Source of the DNA: a virus
Reading direction: 5' to 3' (one strand)
Length of the DNA stretch: 41,562 nucleotides
IMG/VR virus record: IMGVR_UViG_3300050133_000061
Span: 1-41,562 of that record
The position numbers and the translations under genes were made by a program. A model generated the notes under the pieces. The model saw only the letters and a list, made by a program, of their open reading frames with translations, did not search any database and was not told the DNA's origin. This document shows, piece by piece, positions 14,911-21,792 of this stretch (positions within the stretch are counted from its first letter, which is position 1; each line of letters starts with the position of its first letter).

Positions 14911-15162
14911 CTATTCTTTCCGGATAGTTGATGAAGGGCCGAATTCGGATTCGTAATCTTGAACCATCTTCTGGCAAGCGCCCCGTACGAACCTGCGATT
15001 ACTCAGAGACTGAAGGCTGTCATCCACGCCTTTCCAGCACAGATCGATCGCGTCCCTAGCTCGGGACTTCAGCTTTCCTTCGGGGGTGTTACCGATTATG
15101 GCGCCGTAACCTATGAACAATATCATTGCTACAACTATGCCTATAGCGATCTTACCGACCAT
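14911..15162 (-). CDS. small single-span membrane protein in the rex position
   Basis: The protein (83 residues from MVGKIAIG; 86 from an upstream ATG at 15171) has one N-terminal transmembrane helix, IAIGIVVAMILFIGYGAII, followed by a charged domain with two cysteines (DLCWKGVDD, RGACQKMV). The ATG at 15162 is preferred because AGGA lies 9 bases upstream; at 15171 AGGA abuts the start codon. It lies 53 bp after the repressor gene and before its terminator, so it should be expressed in the lysogen with the repressor. Genes there in lambdoid phages (such as rexAB) often exclude other phages. That role is an inference from position. Confidence 0.7.
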   Translation of the reverse strand: MVGKIAIGIVVAMILFIGYGAIIGNTPEGKLKSRARDAIDLCWKGVDDSLQSLSNRRFVRGACQKMVQDYESEFGPSSTIRKE

Positions 15163-15202
15163 TGAGTCCATTCCTATGTATTAATTTCCATCGAGCCGAG
15201 CA

Positions 15203-15226
15203 GCATGCTGACCAGCTACAGCATGC
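15203..15226. repeat. inverted repeat across the repressor stop codon
   Basis: GCATGCTG at 15203-15210 and CAGCATGC at 15219-15226 form a perfect 8-bp hairpin with an 8-nt loop that includes the TAG stop of the repressor. It may affect expression of the downstream membrane protein or mRNA stability. Confidence 0.6.
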
Positions 15227-15953
15227 CCCCGCGCCAAACCACACGCCCGATAATTCGAACCTCGTTTATCTCACCATCACGCAACGTCTCGTCACCGTAG
15301 CGAGCCTTGTCTGGGTTGTCGCTACGGATAATCCACCCATCAAAATCGGACTGCACCAAACGCTTCACGATCGTGCCTTTCGATTCGCTCTGCATGGCGA
15401 ATATCTGTCCATGCTTCGGCTCAATCTTCGACTCATCCACCAGCAGCACGTCGCCGTCGCTGATCGTAGGTTCCATGCTGTTTCCGCTGGCGTAAATCAC
15501 GTCCAGGTGCTTCTGGCTGAGGTGATTGGCACGTAGCCATGCTGACTTGAATGCCATGACACCGCGAATCTCGACGTGCGGGTTGTCGTCGCCGTCACCA
15601 GTTGATCCGCGCGCTGTGAGTTGCAGCACACCAGTGTAATCAGGCTCATTGTTCAGATCGAAGCTGCGCGGGGGCGTGCGAGGATCCTCAGGGGGAAGTG
15701 CTGCTGATTCGCGCATTTCACCGCGACCATATTCCAACCACTCAACCCTCACGTTAAGCGCGGTAGCTAAGGCAAGCATCTTGGCGCCCCCAGGCATAGA
15801 TTCGCCGTTGAGCCACTTACTACAGGCCTTAGGGGTCACTTTCGCCATTTTCGCCAAGCGCACACCAGCACCCCACTCAGGAATCCCGGCCTCTGAGAGG
15901 GATTTCTTTAGGCGCGCTGCGAAAGAATTGCGGATTTCTTCTATCTGAACCAT
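15216..15953 (-). CDS. CI-type phage repressor with S24 peptidase domain
   Basis: The 245-residue protein has an N-terminal helix-turn-helix (residues about 25-60, AGVRLAKMAKVTPKACSKWLNGESMP) and a C-terminal LexA/CI-type S24 domain with the catalytic pair S159 (ASGNSMEPT) and K197 (GTIVKRLV). It should maintain lysogeny by binding the ATGTAC-N5-GTTCAT operators and respond to RecA after DNA damage. The linker (residues 80-135) contains no Ala-Gly or Cys-Gly pair, the usual self-cleavage site, so induction may use a different bond or mechanism. The ATG has no good ribosome site and lies inside an operator, which would fit autoregulation or a leaderless mRNA. Confidence 0.93.
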   Translation of the reverse strand: MVQIEEIRNSFAARLKKSLSEAGIPEWGAGVRLAKMAKVTPKACSKWLNGESMPGGAKMLALATALNVRVEWLEYGRGEMRESAALPPEDPRTPPRSFDLNNEPDYTGVLQLTARGSTGDGDDNPHVEIRGVMAFKSAWLRANHLSQKHLDVIYASGNSMEPTISDGDVLLVDESKIEPKHGQIFAMQSESKGTIVKRLVQSDFDGWIIRSDNPDKARYGDETLRDGEINEVRIIGRVVWRGGML

Positions 15954-15961
15954 GGGTTCAT
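15945..15961. promoter_or_regulatory. right operator overlapping the repressor start codon
   Basis: CTGAAC-CATGG-GTTCAT; the inner TGAAC-N5-GTTCA is a perfect dyad with the same 5-bp spacer as the other operators. It covers the repressor ATG (15951-15953), so binding would be autoregulatory. Confidence 0.6.
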
Positions 15962-15977
15962 GTTCTCACGCGCTTGC

Positions 15978-15994
15978 ATGTACTTTCAGTTCCG
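15978..15994. promoter_or_regulatory. right operator, middle site
   Basis: ATGTAC-TTTCA-GTTCCG: one perfect and one degenerate half-site, 24 bp (start to start) from the next operator. Confidence 0.6.
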
Positions 15995-16001
15995 AATTAA
16001 G

Positions 16002-16018
16002 ATGTACCGTAAGTTCAT
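16002..16018. promoter_or_regulatory. right operator proximal to the Cro-like gene
   Basis: ATGTAC-CGTAA-GTTCAT, half-sites identical to left operator 1. It lies just upstream of the Cro-like gene. The rightward promoter is less clear: TTGCAT (15974-15979) and TAAGAT (15998-16003) with 18 bp between is the best candidate I see. Confidence 0.7.
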
Positions 16019-16036
16019 ATTTGAATCGGAGGCCAT

Positions 16037-16276
16037 ATGCGGCCGCTCAAGAAAACGATCGATGACGCAGGTGGTGTTCCGAACGTGGCTTTGGCCTGCG
16101 GAAAAACCCCGCGCGCCATTTACAAGTGGCTGGCGGCGGACGCGCTACCACGCACCGAGTACACGGGTGAGACAAATTACGCCAACAAGATTGCCGAGCT
16201 TGCTGCTGCCAGGGGCAGGCCCTTCGACCCAGCCTGGCTGCTTAACGAGGCTCATCCAAAAAAATCAGTTGCTTAG
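16037..16276 (+). CDS. Cro-like repressor
   Basis: The 79-residue protein begins MRPLKKTIDDAGGVPNVALACGKTPRAIYKWLAADALP, a YdaS/Cro-type helix-turn-helix in which GVPNVALACGKTPRAIYKW is the binding unit. It is divergent from the repressor gene and immediately downstream of the right operators, the position of cro. It should compete with the repressor for the same sites and favour lytic growth. GGAGG precedes the ATG with good spacing. The C-terminal part (AAARGRPFDPAWLLNEAHPKKSVA) is typical of Pseudomonas phage Cro-like proteins. Confidence 0.88.
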   Translation: MRPLKKTIDDAGGVPNVALACGKTPRAIYKWLAADALPRTEYTGETNYANKIAELAAARGRPFDPAWLLNEAHPKKSVA

Positions 16277-16371
16277 CCGTTTGATGTCGCCATTTTCCAG
16301 CGAAGCGGGGATGGCAGATAGAGATTCTGGATCAGCTGTTAATTCATACAGTGCATAGGAAGGGAATAGAG

Positions 16372-16665
16372 ATGGCAGACAAGATCGTTGAATCGGGATT
16401 TCCAGTTGATGGTGGGGCAGACGAGAAGCTCGCCCACATCACCAAACAGATCGCCCTAGGCGCCATGTTTTCCAGTGATCGTGAAATCGATGGTCAGCCG
16501 GTCTGGTCTCTCATGAACGATGGAAGCTTTGTACTCAATGGCGCACAGATTCGCTCTGTACGGCGGCAAGGATGTTTTCGTGCCCTTGCGAAATCACTTT
16601 TAGCGCCGATTCGTACGCTTCTTTCGCGGCTCCGGAAGTGCAGCCAGCGCCAGGGTTCGCGATGA
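16372..16665 (+). CDS. hypothetical phage protein overlapping an antisense gene
   Basis: Start MADKIVESGFPVDGG follows AGGGAA. The first 65 residues look like a genuine protein (LAHITKQIALGAMFSSDREIDGQPVWSLMNDGSFVLNGAQ); the last 30 are Arg/Leu-rich and lie opposite the C-terminal coding part of the convergent gene at 16535-16783, over about 131 bp. A one-base shift after NGAQIRS would give LYGGKDVFVP and an earlier stop, so a frameshift near 16560 is possible. Function is unknown. Confidence 0.5.
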   Translation: MADKIVESGFPVDGGADEKLAHITKQIALGAMFSSDREIDGQPVWSLMNDGSFVLNGAQIRSVRRQGCFRALAKSLLAPIRTLLSRLRKCSQRQGSR

Positions 16666-16783
16666 AGTACTCGGCTGCCTTGGTGAGCGCTGCCCCATCA
16701 AATCCCGGGGTTGCGCGAACTACGGCTACCAATGAAGCCAGTGATACGAGAAGGCCCATTTCAAAAGGTGAAGGGTTAGACAT
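16535..16783 (-). CDS. hypothetical phage protein, convergent to its neighbour
   Basis: This 82-residue ORF (MSNPSPFEMGLLVSLASLVAVVRATPGFDGAAL...) has GGAGA ahead of its ATG and a plausible composition: one hydrophobic segment at 9-25, then a helical, Ala-rich domain. It reads leftward inside the rightward early region and overlaps the 3' end of the gene at 16372-16665. It may be a separately expressed lysogenic gene. No family is recognised. Confidence 0.55.
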   Translation of the reverse strand: MSNPSPFEMGLLVSLASLVAVVRATPGFDGAALTKAAEYFIANPGAGCTSGAAKEAYESALKVISQGHENILAAVQSESVRH

Positions 16784-16872
16784 GTCTGGTCTCCGTGACC
16801 TTGCTGTGTGGAATCAGAAAGCTACCACGGATACGCCGGACACCCATAACGCCTGAATCGCAGGCATAAAAA

Positions 16873-16892
16873 AACCGCCTGGCAGGGCGGTT
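16873..16892. terminator. terminator-like hairpin before the Rha gene
   Basis: AACCGCC (16873-16879) pairs with GGCGGTT (16886-16892) over a 6-nt loop. A run of As on the left gives TTTTTTT for leftward transcripts; rightward it is followed by CTTTC. It may act in both directions, like an early rightward terminator. Confidence 0.6.
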
Positions 16893-16926
16893 CTTTCAAC
16901 AACTTGTAAAACACAGTGGGGCCATT

Positions 16927-17631
16927 ATGAACACACTCGTCGCTCCAAGCAATACCGTCACGATGTCTAGCCGGGAGATCGCCGATCTTACCGGCAAGCA
17001 GCACAAGGATGTCATCCGTGACGTTCGCGTGATGCGAAAGGCGCTTGCCGATGATGGCGCAGATCTGCGCCATCTTCACGAGATCAAGGATGGCCGGGGG
17101 TACACCGCCGAATTCCACCTTGACCGCGTGCTGACTGAAACCCTACTGACCGGCTACAGCATTCCACTTCGTCATCGTGTCGTGACACGTTTGGCAGAAC
17201 TGGAAAACGTGTCACGACACGGTATCACGATACCGCAGTCTCTCCCTGAGGCTCTCCGTCTGGCTGCCGACTTGGCCGACAAGAATGGCGAGTTACAGCG
17301 TCTGGTATCAGATCAGGCGCCGAAGGTCGCCGCTATCAAACGTTTGGCCGCCGCCGGCGGTGCCATCTGCATCACGGATGCTGCCAAGCAGCTTGGCGTG
17401 GCGCCATATCGACTCTTCGCCTGGCTTGAACAGCACCGCTGGATATTCCGCCGCCACGGCTGCAAGCGCTGGGTCGCATACCAGCCGCGCATAACTTCCG
17501 GGTACATGACTCACAAGGTAACTGCGTTGAAGCCTGACCCGGAGACCGGCATCGACCGCGCCACCTTCGACCCAATGATCACTCCAAAGGGGCTGACACG
17601 CCTCGCCGAACTACTGCAGGAGGCCGCGTAA
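16927..17631 (+). CDS. Rha-family phage regulatory protein with antirepressor-like C-terminus
   Basis: Residues 10-95 match the Rha domain (MSSREIADLTGKQHKDVIRDVRVM, and YTAEFHLDRVLTETLLTGYS). Rha-type proteins block growth of temperate phages when integration host factor is absent and act as early regulators. The C-terminal half (ITDAAKQLGVAPYRLFAWLEQHRWIFRRHGCKRWVAYQ) is a KilAC/Ant-type domain found in phage antirepressors, so the protein is a Rha-Ant fusion, a known combination. It overlaps the O-like gene by one base (TAATG), indicating coupled translation in the rightward operon. Confidence 0.88.
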   Translation: MNTLVAPSNTVTMSSREIADLTGKQHKDVIRDVRVMRKALADDGADLRHLHEIKDGRGYTAEFHLDRVLTETLLTGYSIPLRHRVVTRLAELENVSRHGITIPQSLPEALRLAADLADKNGELQRLVSDQAPKVAAIKRLAAAGGAICITDAAKQLGVAPYRLFAWLEQHRWIFRRHGCKRWVAYQPRITSGYMTHKVTALKPDPETGIDRATFDPMITPKGLTRLAELLQEAA

Positions 17632-18383
17632 TGGCCGGCGACTGGATCAAATTCGAACTCACCACCTTGGACAAGCCTGAGGTTTGCCAGATCGCCGACC
17701 TGGCCGATATCGATTTGGATGCGGTCATTGGGAAGTTGATGCGTGTGTGGGGCTGGTTCGACCAGCAAACAGAAAAAGGTAACGCTCCGAGCGTTAGTAA
17801 AAAGTTACTGGATCGTCTCGTAGGCGTTAATGGTTTCTGCGAGCACATGAAATCGGTGGGCTGGATGATTGAGGTCGATGGCTTGATAAGCCTTCCGCAC
17901 TTCGATCGCCACAACGGCAAGACCGCTAAAAACAGGTCTCTTGGGGCAAAGCGAGCCGCCAACCACAAGGCGAGTAACGGTAAAAGTAACGCTGCTAGCG
18001 TTACTAGTGCGTTACCTAGAGAAGAGAAGAGAAGAGAAGATCAAAACCCTCTCTCTGCGCATGAGCCTGTCGATCCTCGCATGCCCAGCGAAATGACCCT
18101 CGACTGGGCGCCTGACCAAAAGCTGCTCACCACCTACGCGTTTCACCGGGGTCTGGCTCTGGAGCTGTTCACCGAGGAAGTCCGCGTAGCCTTCACTGCT
18201 CACTACGAGCCTCAAGGGCAGGTCAACACGCAGGCCGAATGGGTGAGCATGCTGGTCAAGTGGGTTAACAACGACAAGGTCCGCGCCGCCGCCACCAATG
18301 TCACTCCGATACGTCAGAAGCCGGCACCGGCATCGGACTTCGACGACGACAGCACCGATTGGCAGAACGGGGTGCAATCGTGA
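17631..18383 (+). CDS. O-like replication initiator (DnaT-type C-terminal domain)
   Basis: The 250-residue protein begins MAGDWIKFELTTLDKPEV, an N-terminal domain common in phage replication proteins. It carries a charged linker (residues 105-145) and ends with a DnaT-like DNA-binding domain (LDWAPDQKLLTTYAFHRG...WVSMLVKWVNND). It should bind the phage origin and, with the next gene product, recruit host DnaB helicase. Two palindromic clusters and a purine tract lie inside its coding sequence (17780-18040), as origin iterons lie inside lambda O. It overlaps the next gene by one base. Confidence 0.82.
   Translation: MAGDWIKFELTTLDKPEVCQIADLADIDLDAVIGKLMRVWGWFDQQTEKGNAPSVSKKLLDRLVGVNGFCEHMKSVGWMIEVDGLISLPHFDRHNGKTAKNRSLGAKRAANHKASNGKSNAASVTSALPREEKRREDQNPLSAHEPVDPRMPSEMTLDWAPDQKLLTTYAFHRGLALELFTEEVRVAFTAHYEPQGQVNTQAEWVSMLVKWVNNDKVRAAATNVTPIRQKPAPASDFDDDSTDWQNGVQS
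17780..18040. other. candidate phage replication origin inside the O-like gene
   Basis: The motif GTAACG and its complement recur: TAACGCTC-C-GAGCGTTA at 17780-17796 (8-bp arms), then GTAACG at 17974 and 17986, and CGTTAC at 17999 and 18010. The central element, 17985-18005, is a perfect dyad (AGTAACGCT, 3 nt, AGCGTTACT). A purine tract of four GAGAA units follows at 18019-18038. Origins made of repeats within the initiator gene are known in lambdoid phages. Confidence 0.6.
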
Positions 18384-19072
18384 TGAAGCAGGTATCCGCC
18401 GTGACCCAGGGCCTATGGGCCAACCCCGCAGCCGGCGAGTTCATCCCGAAAGATGAGATACAGGCTCCACAGGATGAGGGTCGCCGCCAGATGGCGGTCG
18501 CTATCAATGATTTGTTCACTGAGCTTCGTCTCATTCGCTCAGCGTGGCGCCAAGCCTGGCCGGACAAGGAGACGTACCGAGCGGCTAAGGTTCAGTGGAT
18601 GCAGGCGTTCCTCGACGAAGGCATCCGCACCCAAGGGCAGATCGAGTTCGGCATGATCAAGGCGCGCAAGCAGGTGTCCGACTTCATTCCAAGCCCTGGG
18701 CAGTTCATCGAGTGGTGCAAACCGACCCCCGAAATGCTCGGGCTTCCTAGCCTGGCGGCCGCGCATCGTGAAGCTGTTAGAAACGCCCATCCGAGCATGG
18801 CGGGGCAGGGCCGGTGGTCACATGACGCTGTCTGGCACGCTGCCAAAGAATGCGGTTTCGAGAGCCTGAACAAGCTCGATGCAGCGCTCAGCCTCAAGCT
18901 GTTCGACCGGAACTACACCATCACCATTAGGCGCCTGCTCGATAGATTGCCGCTGCAGCCAATGCCCAAGGCGCTTCCCGCAAAGGTCGACGGGCGAATC
19001 ACCCCCGAGGTAGGGAAGGGCGCTATCGCTGAGCTGCGCGCTCGGCTTGCTGGTGGTGGTCCTCATGCCTGA
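18383..19072 (+). CDS. replication protein P-like
   Basis: The 229-residue protein (start MKQVSAVTQGLW at the TGATG overlap) matches the phage replication protein P type: a central LFTELRLIRSAWRQAWPDKETYRAAKVQWMQAFLDEGI and a later DFIPSPGQFIEWCKP. Lambda P delivers host DnaB helicase to O at the origin. Its position immediately after the O-like gene with coupled translation supports this. It overlaps the next small gene by 8 bp. Confidence 0.85.
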   Translation: MKQVSAVTQGLWANPAAGEFIPKDEIQAPQDEGRRQMAVAINDLFTELRLIRSAWRQAWPDKETYRAAKVQWMQAFLDEGIRTQGQIEFGMIKARKQVSDFIPSPGQFIEWCKPTPEMLGLPSLAAAHREAVRNAHPSMAGQGRWSHDAVWHAAKECGFESLNKLDAALSLKLFDRNYTITIRRLLDRLPLQPMPKALPAKVDGRITPEVGKGAIAELRARLAGGGPHA

Positions 19073-19274
19073 TCGCAGTCTGGCTGTTCCTGAAATCGAA
19101 ACCTACCGCTGGGCGGTTTTCTGCTGCTCGTTCAAGGTCGACTTGAGCTCGCCACCTGATCACGCGCTGGCGCTGTTCGCCGACGAAGCCATGGCCAGGC
19201 GCTACGGGTCGTGGATGTGGCCGGGGACTTACGAGGTGGTGGACGTCGTGACGGGGAAGCGGGCATGCGAGTGA
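19065..19274 (+). CDS. small hypothetical phage protein
   Basis: The 69-residue product starts MPDRSLAVPEIETYRWAVFCC within the end of the P-like gene (8-bp overlap), and its stop overlaps the next start by 10 bp. It has an aromatic-rich C-terminus (YGSWMWPGTYEVVDVV). The tight overlaps make it part of the replication operon. No family is recognised. Confidence 0.65.
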   Translation: MPDRSLAVPEIETYRWAVFCCSFKVDLSSPPDHALALFADEAMARRYGSWMWPGTYEVVDVVTGKRACE

Positions 19275-19567
19275 GTTCGAAGAAGCTCCGCGCCTCGGCC
19301 AATGGCCAAGAGTGCACCGTCCGGATGCCAGGCATCTGCAATCACAACCCAGAAACTACCGTCCTCGCGCACCTGCCGTGCGGACAGAAGGGCATGGGCA
19401 TGAAGGGATTCGACACCGTCGCGGTGTACGCCTGCAGCGCCTGTCACGACGTCATCGACGGCCGCGCCGCCGGCGATATCGATTGGCAGGACATGCCGCG
19501 CGCCATTGCCGAAACACACGAAGGCCTGATCCGGGCTGGAATTCTCACCGTTAAGGGGGCTGCATGA
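19265..19567 (+). CDS. DUF1364 family protein (putative nuclease-like)
   Basis: The 100-residue protein begins MRVSSKKLRASANGQECTVRMPGICNHNPETTVLAHLP and contains the later YACSACHDVIDGR, the Cys/His arrangement of DUF1364, a family found in the nin region of lambdoid phages and resembling HNH nucleases. A role in recombination or replication alongside RusA is likely. It overlaps both neighbours by a few bases. Confidence 0.8.
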   Translation: MRVSSKKLRASANGQECTVRMPGICNHNPETTVLAHLPCGQKGMGMKGFDTVAVYACSACHDVIDGRAAGDIDWQDMPRAIAETHEGLIRAGILTVKGAA

Positions 19568-19941
19568 TCGACATGACGCTGCCGTGGCCGCCAAAGGAAT
19601 TGAGTCCGAATGCGCGCGTGCACTGGCGGAAAAAGCACAAACACGCGAAGGCGTACCGCCGCACCTGCGGCCTGATCGCGTTGGCCCTGGATGCACCGCG
19701 CCTCATTGGCAAAAAGTACTTCTGGGTGACGTTTTGCCCGCCGAATCGCCGCTCCTACGACGATGACAACCTGCTGGCGCGCTTCAAGGCCGGCCGGGAT
19801 GGCATTGCCGATGGCCTAGGCATCGATGACAAGAACTTCGTCACCACGATCAACATCGGCGAGCCGGTGCCGGGTGGCGCCGTGCGCGTGCACATCCGGG
19901 ATTATCCAATCGACGCCGCACCGGCAGTGGTGGGTCAATGA
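19564..19941 (+). CDS. rusA: RusA-type Holliday junction resolvase
   Basis: RusA cleaves four-way DNA junctions formed during recombination and replication. The 125-residue length fits the family. The signature is visible: MTLPWPPKELSPNARVHW at the N-terminus and the acidic cluster Y-D66-D67-D68-N followed by FKAGRDGIADGLGIDDKNF, supplying the metal-binding aspartates. It lies in the nin-type block between DUF1364 and the second recombinase and overlaps both (4 bp each). Confidence 0.93.
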   Translation: MIDMTLPWPPKELSPNARVHWRKKHKHAKAYRRTCGLIALALDAPRLIGKKYFWVTFCPPNRRSYDDDNLLARFKAGRDGIADGLGIDDKNFVTTINIGEPVPGGAVRVHIRDYPIDAAPAVVGQ

Positions 19942-21218
19942 CTACCGCTGCACTGAGAATCACCGATGCAGAAATCAAGCGCCAGGCTGCTGGCGGCGCG
20001 CGCGACCTTCGTGACATCGAAGCCCGGGGCCTGTACCTGCGTTTCGCGAAAGATCGTGCCCGCGCCTCTTGGTACCTGGTGGTCAGGGGAGAGTGGAAGC
20101 TGATCGGCCGATACCCGGACCTCAGCGCTAAGCAGGTCGCCGCGGCGCTGCCAGGCATTCGCCTGCGCCTGGATGCCGGGGATGGCTCAAACCTGTCCAA
20201 GTGGCTGCTGGTGGGCGAGCTGCTGGACTGGTACGCCGATCGCATGGCCCGGGACCGGAGCCTGTCGAGCAAACGCAAGAAGACCGGTGCCTCATTGATC
20301 AAGTGCCACCTGAAACCACTGCTCGGCGCTGTGCCGCTGGCCTCGGTTGATAAATCCACCCTGGATGACCGGTTCATGTGGCCGGCCCAAGAATCCATCG
20401 GCATCGACTACGTGCGCTCGGCGTTCCAGTTGCTGGCCCTGGCCTTCCGCCAGGCATTCAAGCTGCGCCTGATCACCAGCAACCCGATGAAGGACGTAAA
20501 GTTCAGCGACTTCTCCAAGGCTAAGGTTGGGATTAAACCGTCGCGGCTGCGTGTCACCCAGCTCCAGGACCTGCTGATCCTGCTGAGCGACTCAATGGCC
20601 AGCTGCCCGGCTGACGCCATGCTGGCCCTGATGATGCTGTGCCACGGGACCCGGATCGGCGAGACCCGTCAGGCGCAGTGGTCGCACGTCAGCCTGGCGG
20701 AGCGCGAGTGGTTCATCCCGGCCGAGAACACCAAGACCGGCGTCGAGAACCACCTGCCACTGACCGACCAAGTTCGTCAGCTGCTAATCACCTACCGCGA
20801 CATCCAGTGGGCTGGCGGCTATGACGGCCAGTTCCTGTTTCCGTCCCGCAAAGGCAAGTCGCTCAGTGAGGGCCAGGCCTGTGCCGTGTTCACGCGCCTG
20901 GGTCAGGGTGAATGGACAAGCCACGACCTGCGCAAGGTGGCCAGGACCGGCTGGGCAGACATCGGTATTGACCATCTGATCGGTGAACTGCTGATCAATC
21001 ACGCCATGGGCCACAACGTGAAGGTGTACATCCAGTCGGACGTGATGGCCCGCAAGCGTGAGGCGCTGGATCGGTGGTGCGCATATCTAGACGCGAAGGG
21101 TTTCAAGCGCATTCACGACTTGACCGGCTTTAGATCGGGAGATTCAGGTAATGCGCTGGAAGCCACGGAACACAAGGGCTGCGAGGCCATTCAAGAAACA
21201 ACCATAGGCGAGGTTTAA
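19938..21218 (+). CDS. second tyrosine recombinase (P4-type) within the replication operon
   Basis: The 426-residue protein has an N-terminal DUF4102-like arm domain (GLYLRFAKDRARASWYLVVRGEWKLIGRYPDLS) and a full catalytic set: R239 (HGTRIGE), K266 (ENTKTG), H329-x-x-R332 (SHDLRKV), H355 (NHAMGH) and Y364 (VKVYIQ), in the spacing of P4-like integrases. It is translated with rusA (4-bp overlap) and is far from the attachment site, so it is unlikely to be the phage's own integrase. It could resolve multimers, invert DNA or be a remnant of an inserted element. Similar genes sit here in other Pseudomonas prophages, to my recollection. Confidence 0.92.
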   Translation: MTTAALRITDAEIKRQAAGGARDLRDIEARGLYLRFAKDRARASWYLVVRGEWKLIGRYPDLSAKQVAAALPGIRLRLDAGDGSNLSKWLLVGELLDWYADRMARDRSLSSKRKKTGASLIKCHLKPLLGAVPLASVDKSTLDDRFMWPAQESIGIDYVRSAFQLLALAFRQAFKLRLITSNPMKDVKFSDFSKAKVGIKPSRLRVTQLQDLLILLSDSMASCPADAMLALMMLCHGTRIGETRQAQWSHVSLAEREWFIPAENTKTGVENHLPLTDQVRQLLITYRDIQWAGGYDGQFLFPSRKGKSLSEGQACAVFTRLGQGEWTSHDLRKVARTGWADIGIDHLIGELLINHAMGHNVKVYIQSDVMARKREALDRWCAYLDAKGFKRIHDLTGFRSGDSGNALEATEHKGCEAIQETTIGEV

Positions 21219-21220
21219 AA

Positions 21221-21475
21221 ATGAAGAATCCACCGTATTTGTCCCTCGTCCATGATCGCGGCCAACAGGTCACGGTTCGATATTTTATTGCGGGAGTGCT
21301 TGTTAGAAAGGGGGTGATGGATGATCGCCCTGAGAAGTTCGACAACATTGTTTTTTACGGACAAGCCTACGAGCCATGCATGGTTATGGGTGTGGATAAG
21401 GGGATGCACGACGATCGTGGCGCCCTCATCCCGGCCCGCGCAGACGTGCATATGCGCAAGGTGACGGGCCAATGA
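21221..21475 (+). CDS. small hypothetical phage protein (84 aa)
   Basis: The product (MKNPPYLSLVHDRGQQVTVRYFIAGVLVRKGVM...) is rich in beta-strand-like segments. GAGG precedes the ATG, 3 bp after the recombinase stop. Its local base composition is less GC-rich than its neighbours, which may point to separate acquisition. It overlaps the next gene by 4 bp. Function is unknown. Confidence 0.65.
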   Translation: MKNPPYLSLVHDRGQQVTVRYFIAGVLVRKGVMDDRPEKFDNIVFYGQAYEPCMVMGVDKGMHDDRGALIPARADVHMRKVTGQ

Positions 21476-21789
21476 AGAAATCCCACGGCCCAACCTTTCG
21501 CGCTGTCCGGCTCGACCTGGCCAAGTGCCCGGCATGCCGTGGTCGCGCGGTGATCAAGGGTGTCTTCCATGAACTGCCCTGCGTGCAGTGCAACGCCTCG
21601 GGCTGGGTCACCGCCGAAACCGGCGAGGCTCTACCGCTGGAGGTGCTGGTGACGCAGCTGAGCATTCGTCTCCAGGCCGCCGACCGCCAGATAGCACAAT
21701 TCAACTGCTTCAAGCCTGCCGGTGCTGAAGCGCAGTACAACGATAACAACCGCCGCGGCGCCGGCGGCACCAACTACACAGGGGATTGA
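21472..21789 (+). CDS. small zinc-finger phage protein
   Basis: The 105-residue protein has a DnaJ-like zinc finger: CPACRGRAVIKGVFHELPCVQCNASGWV, two CxxC knuckles 18 residues apart. The rest is helical, then Asn/Gly-rich. It lies directly before the Q-like gene, a place where lambdoid phages carry small zinc-finger proteins linked to antitermination or the nin region. A nucleic-acid-binding role is likely. Confidence 0.75.
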   Translation: MKKSHGPTFRAVRLDLAKCPACRGRAVIKGVFHELPCVQCNASGWVTAETGEALPLEVLVTQLSIRLQAADRQIAQFNCFKPAGAEAQYNDNNRRGAGGTNYTGD

Positions 21790-21792
21790 GCC

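Noticed and set aside
15954-16036. exact PRM and PR promoter boxes
   Set aside because: Several weak hexamer pairs exist; none is clearly better, so only the operators are called with confidence.
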